Source of the DNA: Sycon ciliatum
Lineage: Eukaryota; Porifera; Calcarea; Leucosolenida; Sycettidae
Reading direction: 5' to 3'
DNA length: 64,000 nt
Assembly (NCBI RefSeq): GCF_964019385.1
Contig: NC_088644.1
Coordinates: 15,075,031-15,139,030 of the forward strand
Under the pieces are notes generated by a model. The model saw nothing but the letters and a program-made list of their open reading frames with translations, was not told where the DNA came from and made no database searches. This document shows positions 42,477-53,259 of the stretch, piece by piece (positions within the stretch are counted from its first letter, which is position 1; every line of letters begins with the position of its first letter). Position numbers and translations under genes: made by a program.

Positions 42477-43368
42477 ACCAGTTGTTTCGAAACCAGCACT
42501 CCTCAATCCAAAGATGCCTCTTTGTTGACATTTTTGTGTAAGGGATGGGGCTAAAGGGAAGTCGATCGCTATGATCGCCTTCTCTATAGGAAGTTCGGGT
42601 GGGCAGCACTACTGCCTGTGTGGTTCAAATCAGTCGCCGCTCTTTGCAAGATTTATTTTGAACGACGATGACGCGTACCGTACTTGCAAATCTCCATGAT
42701 ACGCTGGATACGCGTTGAGCTGGAGGTTAGGGAACTGCGATCTCAGCTTTGCGAGCGATCCCGCAGGTGAGCGATCTCGGCCGTTTTGCAAAATGGAACT
42801 GATTCCGAGTAGCCGATTACTTTCTTGTGCGTCGCGCTGCTCTTGCCTGCGCAGTGTGACAAGATAATTTATTTTGATGCGGCGCTGTATCAATCTGAAT
42901 CACCCACCCGTTGCTTTCGAAATCCACTCGAAATCTAGCTAGACCTTTCAGGTACTAGTTAACTAACTTACGTCACATCATTGTGGAGCGAGCGCTGTGG
43001 AACAGTGCTTGCGCAAGAAGATTGTCCTTCTTTTTGTCTTGCTTGTCAAGGGCCCACCCGCCCACCCGCCCCATGTATTTACTTTGCTCTGAATGCGGTG
43101 GTTTCTTTGCTGTATTTATCTGGGTGGTTACTCTGCAGTTGCTGTATCATTTGCCTCCATTCTGGCAACCCTGTTTTCCCTTGAAACAAGGCAATGTGGC
43201 TGTCCGCAGCCGACCCTGCACTGTGGTTTTGGCAGTTTCAAATGTGAGGTGTGCGAGAGAACACAAACTCCAGACAGTAGCGGGAGTCAGTATCACCCAT
43301 GCGCTGATGACCATGTCTGATAAAGCTTCTCATAAAAACTATATGGAATTGTGTTGTTGTTCTAACAG
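42477..43368. other. Probable intron, no gene recognised
   Basis: Unique-looking sequence between the minisatellite and the next Sushi exon. Open frames up to 132 codons on the plus strand carry no known motif. Confidence 0.4.
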
Positions 43369-43545
43369 GGATAATTTGTGAAGATCCTGGTCAACCTACT
43401 AATGGTCGATATGCACACAGAGGATTTGAGTTTGGAAAGACTGTAAGATACACTTGTAACAGAGGTTATGAGATGCCACAAGGTACACTCACAGTGACAT
43501 GTATAGGAACTGGACAATGGTCTCAAGCCAAGCCTACATGCCAAC
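43369..43545 (+). CDS. Sushi/CCP domain exon (59 codons)
   Basis: Cys at residues 3, 29, 44 and 57 with Trp at 50. Glu-Asp-Pro-Gly follows C1, Asn-Arg-Gly-Tyr follows C2 and Gly-Gln-Trp-Ser precedes C4. The acceptor is TTCTAACAG (ends 43368) and the donor GTAAGTG (from 43546), with phase 1 on both sides. The shared last segment, Trp-Ser-Gln-x-Lys-Pro-x-Cys-Gln, links it closely to the exon at 38512-38697. Confidence 0.92.
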
Positions 43546-44261
43546 GTAAGTGTTATCAGTATGGTATACTCACATTCATACACTGTGCACTGTACATACA
43601 TACACACTTTCACTGTAGATACATTCTCACATACATACATGTACACACATTCATACACTGTACATACATACCGTGTCATCTCTATTGCAAGCTCAGTCTC
43701 TTGTAGAAGCCCAGTCTCTATTATAAGCGCACTCCAAGAGGGCTTCGAAGACGTCACGCGAAATTACGCATCTATGAGCGACATCCACAGAACCTGCTGG
43801 GAGAGTACGCGTGTACTCGAGTCTCATCCTGAGCACGTTTGTTCTTCCTTTTTCAGCTCCGGTATAGCTGTATTTTTCATTGCAAAGCCGTCATCGATTG
43901 TTGTGTTCGTTGTTGAAACAAAGTGGACATTCAATCAAGAAGGCAGAGGACATAGGAGCCTGATTGGGGTTTCTCGTGGCATTGGACGGCCACACAGAGA
44001 CACTTTGTGATTTTCTGAATATAAAATACCGTACGCACGATGCAGAGATCAATTTGTGCGATATCGAATTGTCTGTGATCCACCACATCGAGCAGAACGG
44101 GATCCAAACACAAGCTCACCGATGGCTAGGCTGCCGACCTGACTGGACACAAATTAATGCTCCCTGGCTTCACCAGACGCCAGAAGTCGGAAACCATGTC
44201 TTTTGTCGCGACGTCCATCTCCAAAAAGAACTCCATCTTCGTCGTGAAAAGGATTGAAATA

Positions 44262-44447
44262 CAGTTAAACCTGTGATTAACGACCAACCCTTGGGGCCAG
44301 AAAAAGCGGTCTTTAGTGGCAGGTGGTCCTTAGGGGCTTGCACTGCGCAACCATAATACGAATGTGAGACCGTCCGTGCCTGGTGAAGTGGTCTGTAGTA
44401 CCAGGCTGGTCGCTAGTCACGGTGGTCCTTAGTTACACGTTTTACTG
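44262..44447. mobile_element. mariner/Tc1-type MITE with empty-site evidence
   Basis: A 186-bp element beginning CAGTTAAACCTGTGATTAA and ending in an inverted version (GTTTTACTG), flanked by TA (44260-44261 and 44448-44449). The homologous copy at 5615-6535 has the uninterrupted site with a single TA at 6070-6071, so the insertion boundary is proven by comparison. Confidence 0.93.
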
Positions 44448-44862
44448 TACTCAATATTCAACCGAGATTCGCGGTCTCACGCTTTCTCAGATCGAATCAT
44501 GTTTTGTTGTAGCAGTTGCAGGGCAGATCCCCGCCACTACTTCAACAGGGTTTCGCTTCACAGCATGCCTGGAACAAGCCATATCGAGGTTGCAAGCTAC
44601 CCCTCTCAGCAAAAAATTCGAAGAAATTTCAATGGTGGAAGGTATACTACGAAGATAATTTCAAAATGTATGGTTGGCGGCGCGATCGTTCAACCTACAT
44701 CATTCAAACTTTGCAGGATGGTTCTGACCAATATGTTAGGCATGGAACCAAAGGGTTTGACGTCATAGCTGACACACAAAGTCACACACACAGCATATTC
44801 GTGTGCACAGATACTAAATTAGTGGACGTCGTCATCTTCTTCCCGCTGGTCTCAAATGTACT

Positions 44863-45190
44863 ATGTTGTTGAAATTTTATTTTGTATCGCAGACCAAACG
44901 GGCAATGGTGCCCTATATTATGATGGCGATAAAGTAACGGCCGAGAGCCAAGGATACAACAAGCAAGCCTCCACGAAAGAGAGAAAAACACAGAAAACAC
45001 AGACTGCAAATACTCAAAAAGAAAAAAGAGAAAGGGAAAAAAAGAAAAATAAAGAAGAAGAAAGCACAGTTGAGTCACAGTTGAGTCACGACTCCAAGTC
45101 CAAGCCTAGATGCTGGCTAACCATAAAAATAAACCTTTAAAAGTCTCTTGAATGATCTATGGCAGGCGAGGGACTTGAACTCTTGGGGCT
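44863..45190. mobile_element. Insertion relative to the sister repeat, SINE-like
   Basis: The sister copy joins the flanks directly. The inserted DNA is A-rich in the middle, and near its right end the minus strand reads AGAGTTCAAGTCCCTCGCC, a B-box-like sequence. A tRNA-derived SINE on the minus strand is possible but no A box is clear. Confidence 0.4.
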
Positions 45191-45429
45191 ATGACGTGCT
45201 ATTTCGCCTGACGTATACAAACGCAGCCGCTCCAATATAAGCGCAGGGCTTACAATAGAGAACTGTATGGATCATGTCCATGTATGTTTGACGTCACACA
45301 GTATCACATAAACACATGCTGTGGTAAAAGTCTGGAATCCCCGAGATCTAAATTTCAGATTCAGTGTACCAGGGAGCGCAAAATTGCAGTCCCAGTACCT
45401 GCTGGGAAACTTTGTGCTACTGATATAAT

Positions 45430-45835
45430 TATGATGAAGAAAGGAAAAAGACAAATTGTTACGAGTTATGACAAACTGTCCACCAACGTAACCGGATCTT
45501 ATACCGTCAGCGAGTGCGACAAACTGGCACAAAACTGACAAGGAGTACTGAGACATTCGGCGACCTGACACCTAGCTCCAACACTTCTCCAAGGCGCAAA
45601 CCAACAACCTTCCAACTTGGAAGGCTCAGGTTCAGAATGGTCCAAGAGGGGGAGGAGAACGCAACGAAGAAGAGCATGAGCTACGCGCCACGGCAACAAA
45701 GAATGCCGAAAGTTGTCGCACTCGCTGACGGTATAAGATCTGGTTACGTTGGTGGACAGTTTGTCATAACTCGTAACATTTTGTCTTTTCCTTTCTTCAT
45801 CATAATTATATTGGCTCACCATCCGAGTTCAGCTT
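45430..45835. mobile_element. Palindromic element family, intact copy (406 bp)
   Basis: Arms of about 92 bp (from about 45424-45430 and ending near 45810) differ from each other by two substitutions and one indel. The core has GGCACAAAACTGACAAGGAG and TTCCAACTTGGAAGG, as in the copy at 32923. The tail TTGGCTCACCATCCGAGTTC is on the right only. TACTGATATAAT occurs at 45418-45429 and 45836-45847. Its last six bases also belong to the left arm, so the real duplication may be shorter than 12 bp. Confidence 0.83.
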
Positions 45836-46069
45836 TACTGATATAATGAAGAATATGATGCAATGCACCCGGAAGAACCCAGAAGATATGCGAGGAATGG
45901 CGGGGAAAACTTTCCGCCATCAAGGACATACTTGAAACAAAGGGTGCAGCCGCGCTCATGAGGGTGAGCATATGCAGATGCATGTCTGCATGCACGCGTG
46001 CATGCTAGTATGTGTGCGTGCCTGCACAGTGAAACAATATGCAGAGTCTGGGAAGAGTGTGAGCACCTG

Positions 46070-46400
46070 TTATATCACCTGCTAGTCAGCATTAGCATTC
46101 CGCGCACGCAGACGGCATGCAGGCAGGCATACATCATTAGCATTCCGCGCACACAGACGGCATGCAGACAGGCATACACCACACGAATAAGGCTAGGTTG
46201 TGTTGGGTAAGTACTGGTGACGAGGAACTGGTTGGTCTTTGCCGCAAGGTAGGCACGAGCCCGTGAGGCTACGAGTGCCGCAGAAAGGCAGAAGCCCGGA
46301 GGCTGTGATTGCTGCAGGAAGGCAGAAGCCCGGAGGCTGTGATTGCCGCAATGGAAAGGCAGGACCATAAGGCCATAATGCCGCACTAGAAAGGCAGACC
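46070..46400. repeat. Short tandem duplications at the 3' side of the DIRS-like element
   Basis: CATTAGCATTCCGCGCAC-type units (about 46090-46175) and GAAGCCCGGAGGCTGTGATT units (about 46285-46345) are each present twice. They could be part of the element's terminal repeats. I found no matching sequence near its 5' end. Confidence 0.5.
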
Positions 46401-46511
46401 AGTTATGAGTGACTCGCCATACCGCCAGTACATACCCATACACAACAGTATTGCAGTGCAGCATAGCATAGTTCATTATGAGGGAATTGTGTGAATCGAG
46501 AAACATCGGTG

Positions 46512-47059
46512 TCAGGGAGATGATCTTACTGAGGATAGTTTGCTGGCCAGCGTTCGGGCCGATGACGGTGGTGTCCGGATGTAGCGTAGGCATGCATCAC
46601 TGCGCCACCGCCCCGCGGAGCGGATCTGGTGGTCGGGGACGCCAGCAAGGGCAGCAGTGGTAGCGGCCCCGATACGGAAGCTGTGGCCTGCATAGTCCTG
46701 CCAGTTTGCCACGCCGCTGGTGCTAAGCAGCGTGTGTACGTGGGCTGTAAAAGTGCTGCGGTTGAGGCGTTGCCCGTTGGCCAGGATGAACACAGCACTG
46801 CCTGGACGAGCAGAGGCGGTTGCAGTGAGGTAGGTGAGCATGACTCTCACAGCGCAGTATGGCGGCACCGCTGGCCCGATCAGCACCGTCGTACCTTCCC
46901 CGGACGGGTCTGTCTTCGAGCGTGGTAGGTGCACATGGAGCATCCCTGACTCGAATGTCAAACAGCCGCGCGTGGTAGGTGCTTCTAGCAGTTCACCGCA
47001 TTTGAAGAAACCAAAGAACACGGCAAGCATAGCGGCATGCAGGCAGCGCTTGTGAGGGC
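46512..47059 (-). pseudogene. Tyrosine recombinase catalytic part of DIRS-like element
   Basis: The minus frame shows Met-Leu-Ala-Val-Phe-Phe-Gly-Phe-Phe-Lys-Cys-Gly-Glu-Leu (the catalytic Arg seems to be Lys), then Gly-His-Ser-Phe-Arg-Ile-Gly-Ala with His-x-x-Arg, then Gly-Arg-Trp-Arg-Ser-Asp and the Tyr in Leu-Arg-Tyr-Ile-Arg. The core-binding half is at 51905-52162, separated by a hAT insertion. In intact relatives the enzyme circularises and integrates the element. Confidence 0.8.
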
Positions 47060-47447
47060 CAGGGGCGGATCCAGGGGGGTGCGAAGGGTGCAAATGAACC
47101 CGTCAGGATTTTTCCAAAAAAAAAGGTCAGGCCAGGCCCAGGCTCGCTGCACGGATCCGCGGATGATTTGTGTGCAATCACGTGATCGTTCTGGACACGT
47201 GCTCAACTGCTCGTTGTGCACGTCACCGCGCCAGGGCTGCACATTTGGAATAGAACTTTTTTGGAACTAACTGTTACTTTTTCACCGGCAACAAACTCAC
47301 TTCGAAGCTCTTTACTTTTGACGTTGCATGTTTCAGTTGTCGTGTTAGCTTCTTTCAAATTCTCACTGCTTGTTCCGACTCCGTTTCCGTGCATGCTGAG
47401 CGGAGATGTCGGACACAGCACATCTTTGCCACACTAGCCATTCTAGC

Positions 47448-47609
47448 TGTGATGCCGATCACGTCTTGCGAGTGTGAGCGAAGCGTGTCGGCCCTGCGTC
47501 TCCTTAAGACCTACCTCAGGAGCTGTTGATGTCACTGACATCGTCGACATGTTCGCCCTCAAGCACCCACGGAAGATGAGGATGACCAACATTCTCCAGG
47601 ATGCGGAGT
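47448..47609 (+). pseudogene. hAT transposase C-terminal (dimerisation) remnant
   Basis: The plus frame reads Pro-Ile-Thr-Ser-Cys-Glu-Cys-Glu-Arg-Ser-Val-Ser-Ala-Leu-Arg, then Leu-Lys-Thr-Tyr-Leu-Arg. After a gap with a stop it continues Val-Asp-Met-Phe-Ala, then Lys-His-Pro-Arg and a final stop. This is the conserved C-terminus of TTF/ZMYM-type hAT transposases. The rest of the gene is missing. Confidence 0.75.
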
Positions 47610-47726
47610 GAGGAACTGAACAGCCGCCCTGAATTCTGACTAGAGTTGACAGTGTGTATATAGCATGTGCATAGCATAATCTGTGTCTGACTGAGAATCA
47701 TACCGGAAGCAGTCGTAAATTACTTG

Positions 47727-48805
47727 TGTCACGTCCCAGAATAAGACAACTGCTGCCTGATAGTCCTGTGATAGCAGGATCTACATAGTGAGCAGCTCTG
47801 TGCTGAGCTGTCACGCCCTTTTAGTACAACATGGTTTGGCAAGTGTCTTGTCCCACGTGCTTAGCATGTAGGTTGAGCGACACGCGCTTTCCCACGTAGG
47901 TGACATGCCTTCTTGGCATGACACGTTATGGGATCCAAGGCCGGAACCTGGTCAGGTAGGTTCTCGCGTTGTACGTTTCCTGGAAGTTCTTCACTTCCTG
48001 GAAATGTGACCCCAGGCTTTGTGCAAAACCACGTCACTACGACGTTCTACAGGTTTCCATGATGCCTCGGTGCTTCGTGCAAAGAGCCAAGACTAATGAC
48101 ATTGTATATCAAGAGCTAGGTGCAAGGCAGGAGACGTGTGCAAGAACCAAAGCCGTCACCGCGCAAGAGGTCAGAGTATCACGCAAGCAAGACCAAGAAT
48201 GCAGCAGAACTTACCATAAGAAGCCGCTGAACTATGGCACGTTGGGTGAGCGGGCTCCCCAACGTGACCCTCATATACTCACATTGTACTCTGACGTGGG
48301 TGAGCGGGCTCCCCACGTCCCAATTTGGTCTTTCTTCTCTCGATGTCTTTCTTTCTCTTTCTTCTCGAATGATCACCGTACGTATATTCTGCATTTCTGC
48401 TGACTGGCTGCGCACATTCCGGTTTGACTTCTGCTATTTCCTGGAATTACCTCGCCATGATCACGCCATTATATCCTGATATCTCTGAAGCACCCTATAA
48501 AAGAAGCTCTCATTCTCTCTTTTACTTCAGTTCTAGTCTAGTCTAGTCTGGTCTAGTCTAGTCTAGCAGTCGAGACTCGGTCTCAGCTCTCTGTCTTCGT
48601 TTACTTTGAGCTCGGATTTGATACTACTCACAACGTAAAACTAACAGTCTTTGTCTGTTGATCGTGTGGGGTTGAACTTGGACCAAGCCAGCTATATTGG
48701 TTGGCCCCTGGGTTGTGTTGGGCTTGTCGTGAGGCCACACGTCTATATTCAGTCGCCGCTCGTAGTGATTTCGGGGTCCGGTCACTGTGAGCCGGGGATG
48801 CGACA
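47727..48805 (+). repeat. 5' LTR
   Basis: 1079 bp, TG...CA ends. It contains a TATAAAA box at 48496-48502, followed by a CTAGT-rich run (48530-48565) near the likely transcription start. Confidence 0.93.
48496..48502 (+). promoter_or_regulatory. TATA box of the 5' LTR
   Basis: CCCTATAAAAG, with the identical sequence in the 3' LTR at 51416-51422. It lies about 300 bp before the LTR end, a plausible U3/R position. Confidence 0.65.
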
Positions 48806-48828
48806 TTTGGTGCTGTGACCAGGATGGT
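48806..48828 (+). other. Primer-binding-site-like sequence
   Basis: Directly after the LTR end the DNA reads TTTGGTGCTGTGACCAGGAT. A TGGTGCxGTGACC stretch at this place is typical of tRNA primer sites in invertebrate LTR elements. Which tRNA pairs with it is not determined. Confidence 0.7.
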
Positions 48829-50644
48829 CTAAGTTCTCCTCACTCCGTAACTGCAACGACGCGATGTCCACAGCAGTCTTTCGTGAACAACCTCGTCTCT
48901 GATGGCAGGTTCTTGGCGATAGACGTGGCAGAGCAACAGCAGTGTTGGACGCTCAAACTTGGTACGAAGAAAACTCCGAGTGCGTTTCTCTTTCGCATCC
49001 AGCACTGGCTTTCGTTCCGGATCTCGTGTTCCTGTAGCGCTGCAGTGCGAGTTCGTAGTGCACGACGAGCTTGCTTTGCTGCGGACTACATGGCGGACAC
49101 CAAGGTGCGAAATTTATTGCCAGTTGCACGATCGATCGAGGAGTTGTTTGCATTCAGGCAGTTTTCAAGTACGAGTGCAGTGCGCGTTGTTCAGCTTCAG
49201 ATATGGGTTCGTGAACCCGTGTACCATGTGTACGCACATGAGCCGTAAACAGGGCTTGGGTCCTCTTTACGGAGCGTTGTGAAAGTAGTCACTACGACTG
49301 GATCACGGAGTAGTGCAGTGTAGTTTTCAAGTTTCGACAAGAAAACGCCACTGTTCGGACATGGTGTTTGTTGAGACCGCTTGAAGCTCTTGAAGCTTGA
49401 CAAGTCGTCTCTTCAACGATGAGGCCTTACTGACATTCGAACTCAGTTTGTTCTCAGTCGCGAGTGCTGTTTGAAGACCCGGTTGTTTCATGGCTGAAAC
49501 GATGGGAGGATGCAGACCACGTCGTTGGTTGTGGACGAATGCAATCTCGTTCTGTGTGTCGATGCACCAGACGAAGTTTTGTGTGACGCCCAGCTTTGGT
49601 GCTGGAGGACGCAGTTTTATCTGCGAATGTTCTTGACGATCATGTCAGTCGCGAGGATGGGAGTTCTGACCTTGTTGTCGATCTTCAGTCTCCAGACGTT
49701 CTGTTTGTGAAGAAAAAAAAGTTTGTGGAGAGGATGGCCGAACAGTACATGACCTACTAGTATGTGCTGGAGTGTATACTCGTTACTCACCGCGGTCCTT
49801 GTCCTTGGTGAAAGTTGACCAGTTTCCTGAAGAAGGAACTGTGTCCTGTGAAAGTGTGACGTTGATGGGTGCCTTTGCATCCTCAACAAATGACTGGACT
49901 GTGCACCGGTTCGGGTTGTGTACGGCCCAGAGGAGTCAGTTGGTCTCTGTGGATGAGGCGCCCGGATCGGTCAGTTGTAGCCAATTTCGGTTGGTGGTGA
50001 TGAGCTTGCGTAGTGAGCAACGCGTTACGGAGAAGGGGACGGTGGTGACCATACAGGCCAGGATGGGATTCCTGGGGCCGAAGAAGTATGGTCTGCGCTT
50101 CATATAGGACGAGGTCCTAGAACTGAAGTGGAAAGGCTGTGGTGGGAGAGGATGATTTGGATCTGGATCCCTCGAGCACAGTGTTGGCTGATCAGGGGAC
50201 GCCCTGTGTCGAGGAGCCTGGAAGGCGAGACTCATCTGGGGATGATGAGTTGTTGCGAGTGAGGTCCCAATTTGCTCGTTACCGGATGGATTTTACTACG
50301 AGCTCTTTACCGATCTGGTTTCACAACTGTGTAGCACCATCGGATTGAGTGAATGCTTTATGTGCCTGGCACCTGGCGAGGAATTGTATTTTCTCGTGAG
50401 CAGTCAGTGATATTGTTCAGTCGTATGAGCCCGATACGAGTGATATGCCGTATTCGGCTGATGACATGGTGTTCGCACCAAAACCTGTGGTGGATTGGAC
50501 TTGCATCCTGCATCTCCAGTTGACTTACCTATTGTATCCGTCGCGGAGCCTGGTGGATGACACTGGCAACGTCGCGGTATCTCACCGACTACCATATCGG
50601 TCGAGGATAGTCACGGGGACGTGATTCTTCAACGGCGGGGGAAA
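48829..50644 (+). other. Internal region of the LTR element, no gag-pol found
   Basis: Open frames stay below 155 codons and none shows protease, reverse transcriptase, RNase H or integrase motifs. A purine run GGCGGGGGAAA (about 50633-50644) just before the 3' LTR serves as a polypurine tract. Confidence 0.65.
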
Positions 50645-51725
50645 TGTCACGTCCCAGAATAAGACAACTGCTGCCTGATAGTCCTGTTATAGCAGGATCT
50701 ACATAGTGAGCAGCTCTGTGCTGAGCTGTCACGCCCTTTTAGTACAACATGGTTTGGCCAGTGTCTTGTCCCACGTGCTTAGCATGTAGGTTGAGCGACA
50801 CGCGCTTTCCCACGTAGGTGACATGCCTTCTTGGCATGACACGTTATGGGATCCAAGGCCGGAACCTGGTCAGGTAGGTTCTCGCGTTGTACGTTTCCTG
50901 GAAGTTCTTCACTTCCTGGAAATGTGACCCCAGGCTTTGTGCAAAACCACGTCACTACGACGTTCTACAGGTTTCCATGATGCCTCGGTGCTTCGTGCAA
51001 AGAGCCAAGACTAATATGACATTGTATATCAAGAGCTAGGTGCAAGGCAGGAGACGTGTGCAAGAACCAAAGCCGTCACCGCGCAAGAGGTCAGAGTATC
51101 ACGCAAGCAAGACCAAGAATGCAGCAGAACTTACCATAAGAAGCCGCTGAACTATGGCACGTTGGGTGAGCGGGCTCCCCAACGTGACCCTCATATACTC
51201 ACATTGTACTCTGACGTGGGTGAGCGGGCTCCCCACGTCCCAATTTGGTCTTTCTTCTCTCGATGTCTTTCTTTCTCTTTCTTCTCGAATGATCACCGTA
51301 CGTATATTCTGCATTTCTGCTGACTGGCTGCTCACATTCTGGTTTGACTTCTGCTATTTCCTGGAATTACCTCGCCATGATCACGCCATTATATCCTGAT
51401 ATCTCTGAAGCACCCTATAAAAGAAGCTCTCATTCTCTCTTTTACTTCAGTTCTAGTCTAGTCTAGTCTGGTCTAGTCTAGTCTAGCAGTCGAGACTCGG
51501 TCTCAGCTCTCTGTCTTCGTTTACTTTGAGCTCGGATTTGATACTACTCACAACGTAAAACTAACAGTCTTTGTCTGTTGATCGTGTGGGGTTGAACTTG
51601 GACCAAGCCAGCTATATTGGTTGGCCCCTGGGTTGTGTTGGGCTTGTCGTGAGGCCACACGTCTATATTCAGTCGCCGCTCGTAGTGATTTCGGGGTCCG
51701 GTCACTGTGAGCCGGGGATGCGACA
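50645..51725 (+). repeat. 3' LTR
   Basis: 1081 bp. It is identical to the 5' LTR except for a few substitutions and an extra AT near 51015. TATA box at 51416-51422. Confidence 0.93.
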
Positions 51726-51904
51726 CTTGTAAATTTTGACATTCAATGTGTAACTAATCATACTACTCATGTTGGTGCTATGTGTAATTATGATATTATA
51801 CAGTAACACACATAACATACTATGTCTTTGGTTTACTACTGCAAAAGAAAATATGTAAGTTTCATCCTCGCACCCCTCAGCTTTGGGGTCTGGATCCGCC
51901 CCTG

Positions 51905-52162
51905 AAGGCACATGGTTGGAGCAGCTAGGCAGGTGTCAACCAGACTGCAGAGAATAGGAAACGTGATTGGCAGCCTGGGGCGGACAGCGGCTACTCCATG
52001 GCAACGGCAAATACCGCGTACCACTCGCTTGAGGAAGTGCGCGCCCTCGGTCGGGTCGACATAACCGAGCTCCAGAGCCAGATTCTTGATAGCACTGAGG
52101 TAAACCTTAATAGTCACTGGTCTGACCGACTGGGTTAGGGAGGCAGCAAAACTACTCAGCAT
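51905..52162 (-). pseudogene. Tyrosine recombinase core-binding part of DIRS-like element
   Basis: The frame reads Val-Arg-Pro-Val-Thr-Ile-Lys-Val-Tyr-Leu-Ser-Ala-Ile-Lys-Asn, the SAM-like helical segment that precedes the catalytic domain. It runs to Ala-Pro-Thr-Met-Cys-Leu and then into the hAT end. The catalytic part resumes at 47059. Confidence 0.78.
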
Positions 52163-52302
52163 TAGGTCTGAAGCGGGAAACGGGGACCATCTTTGAAGTT
52201 GGCAGAACTTGAGATACTTAGATTCGCCGGCGGAATACGTTCGTCTGGTGTTGTCGGATAGAGCGTGAGCAGCATATCGTGCTGCTAATTCGTCCGCGGC
52301 AG

Positions 52303-53258
52303 TTAGAATGACTGGAACAGGTCGGCTGTCGCCCGAGCTCCCGGAACCGCCTCGCGAAACGCCTGCATGTTAAAACGAGACAGAGCATCAGCGGCTTTGT
52401 TAGTGCATCCTGGAATATGCTTTGCTGACAGAATGAAGCCAAAGTCAGCGCACATGAAGAACAGCCGTCGTATCAGATTCATGACTGGGGGGGGGGGGGG
52501 GGAGCGGCTACAACCATTGGACAGGCATGCCACTAAGGCTTCGTTATCGCAGTACACGAGTATGCGGAGCTTGCGCCATTCAAGGCCCGAGGAGGAGCAA
52601 GCTGCGGCAATGGCGAACATCTCCTTCCACTCGATGGAGTAGTCGGCTTGTTCCGGCAACCACTGTCCCTGAATCCAGCGATGGCCATAACATGCGCCCC
52701 AGCCGATCGAACCGCTGGCATCAGTAAACAATTGGATGTCGGGAGACGGGGTCCAATTTGGCATATGAAAGAAGGACTTTCTGTTCCATTGCGAGAGGAG
52801 GCGTTGCCACCACTTCAGGTCTTCCAGGGCCTCGACTGAGAGTTTGATCTTATAGTGTGGCTGACTGTAGCGGTGACAAATATCCCAGAGTCGGCGCATG
52901 AATGTCCGACCAGGTATAATTACCCGAGCTGCGAAGGAGAGTTTTCCCAATAGTGAGTCGAGTTCGCGTTGGGTCATGTCGCCACGGTTGACATACTGGT
53001 CGAGCAAGGTGCGGAGATCTTGCAACTTGGTGTCTGGTAGCCGGGCCTCCAGTCTGCCACAGTCCAGCTCGATGCCCAGGAACGACAGCACTTGAGCTGG
53101 ACCTTCCACTTTGTCAGGTGCCAAGGGGACTTGGACATAGTTAAGACAGCGAAGCAGGATTGAAGCACGTTGGTTCGCCACCAGCTCCGATGGAGAAATG
53201 CAAAGGAAATCATCTAGATAATGGAGCAGGTCAGTAATAGAAAACTCATAGCGAGCAA
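52303..53258 (-). CDS. DIRS-like reverse transcriptase (end) and RNase H
   Basis: It begins just after an in-frame stop (near 53261) with the catalytic His-Tyr-Leu-Asp-Asp-Phe-Leu (near 53205-53225). The connection domain follows, then RNase H with Leu-Phe-Thr-Asp-Ala-Ser-Gly-Ser near residue 160 and Tyr-Cys-Asp-Asn-Glu-Ala further on. A Lys-His-Ile-Pro-Gly-Cys-Thr-Asn-Lys-Ala-Ala-Asp-Ala segment carries the last catalytic Asp. A C-run in the DNA (52487-52501 on the plus strand) encodes a proline stretch. All expected catalytic acids are present. Confidence 0.85.
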
Positions 53259-53259
53259 T

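Larger units (their letters stand above)
43671..45265 (+). mobile_element. TA-flanked element, copy 2 of the dispersed repeat
   Basis: TA at 43669-43670 and 45266-45267. The ends are related by inversion (CTCTATTGCAAGC and CTCTATTGTAAGC) and resemble those of the MITE at 10158-10471. The body matches 6535-5615 on the other strand. Two later insertions are visible by comparison with that copy: the mariner-type MITE at 44262-44447 and about 330 bp at 44863-45190. The interior frames (43964-44257, 44516-44872) are unassigned. Confidence 0.7.
47727..51725 (+). mobile_element. Young non-autonomous LTR retrotransposon (3999 bp)
   Basis: Two direct LTRs (47727-48805 and 50645-51725) surround 1.84 kb of internal DNA. 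The LTRs start TGTCACG and end GCGACA, and the 4-bp CTTG (47723-47726 and 51726-51729) is duplicated. I count about four substitutions and one 2-bp indel between the LTRs, so identity is near 99.6%. The interior has a primer-binding-like site and a purine tract but no gag-pol. Mobilisation must depend on a partner element. Confidence 0.93.
47060..51904 (+). mobile_element. hAT element with CAGGGGCGGATCCAG ends
   Basis: The left end CAGGGGCGGATCCAG and right end CTGGATCCGCCCCTG are perfect inverses, a widespread hAT terminus. The junctions fall within the tyrosine recombinase gene. A clean 8-bp duplication is not visible, so it may have decayed. A hAT dimerisation-region remnant lies at 47448-47609. 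The LTR element 47727-51725 accounts for most of its length. Confidence 0.8.

Noticed and set aside
48787-50107. Candidate gag or pol frames inside the LTR element
   Set aside because: The frames are short and show none of the expected protease, polymerase, RNase H or integrase motifs.
47052-51912. An 8-bp target duplication for the hAT with CAGGGGCGGATCCAG ends
   Set aside because: The flanking octamers GTGAGGGC and AAGGCACA do not match, so I do not claim a duplication.
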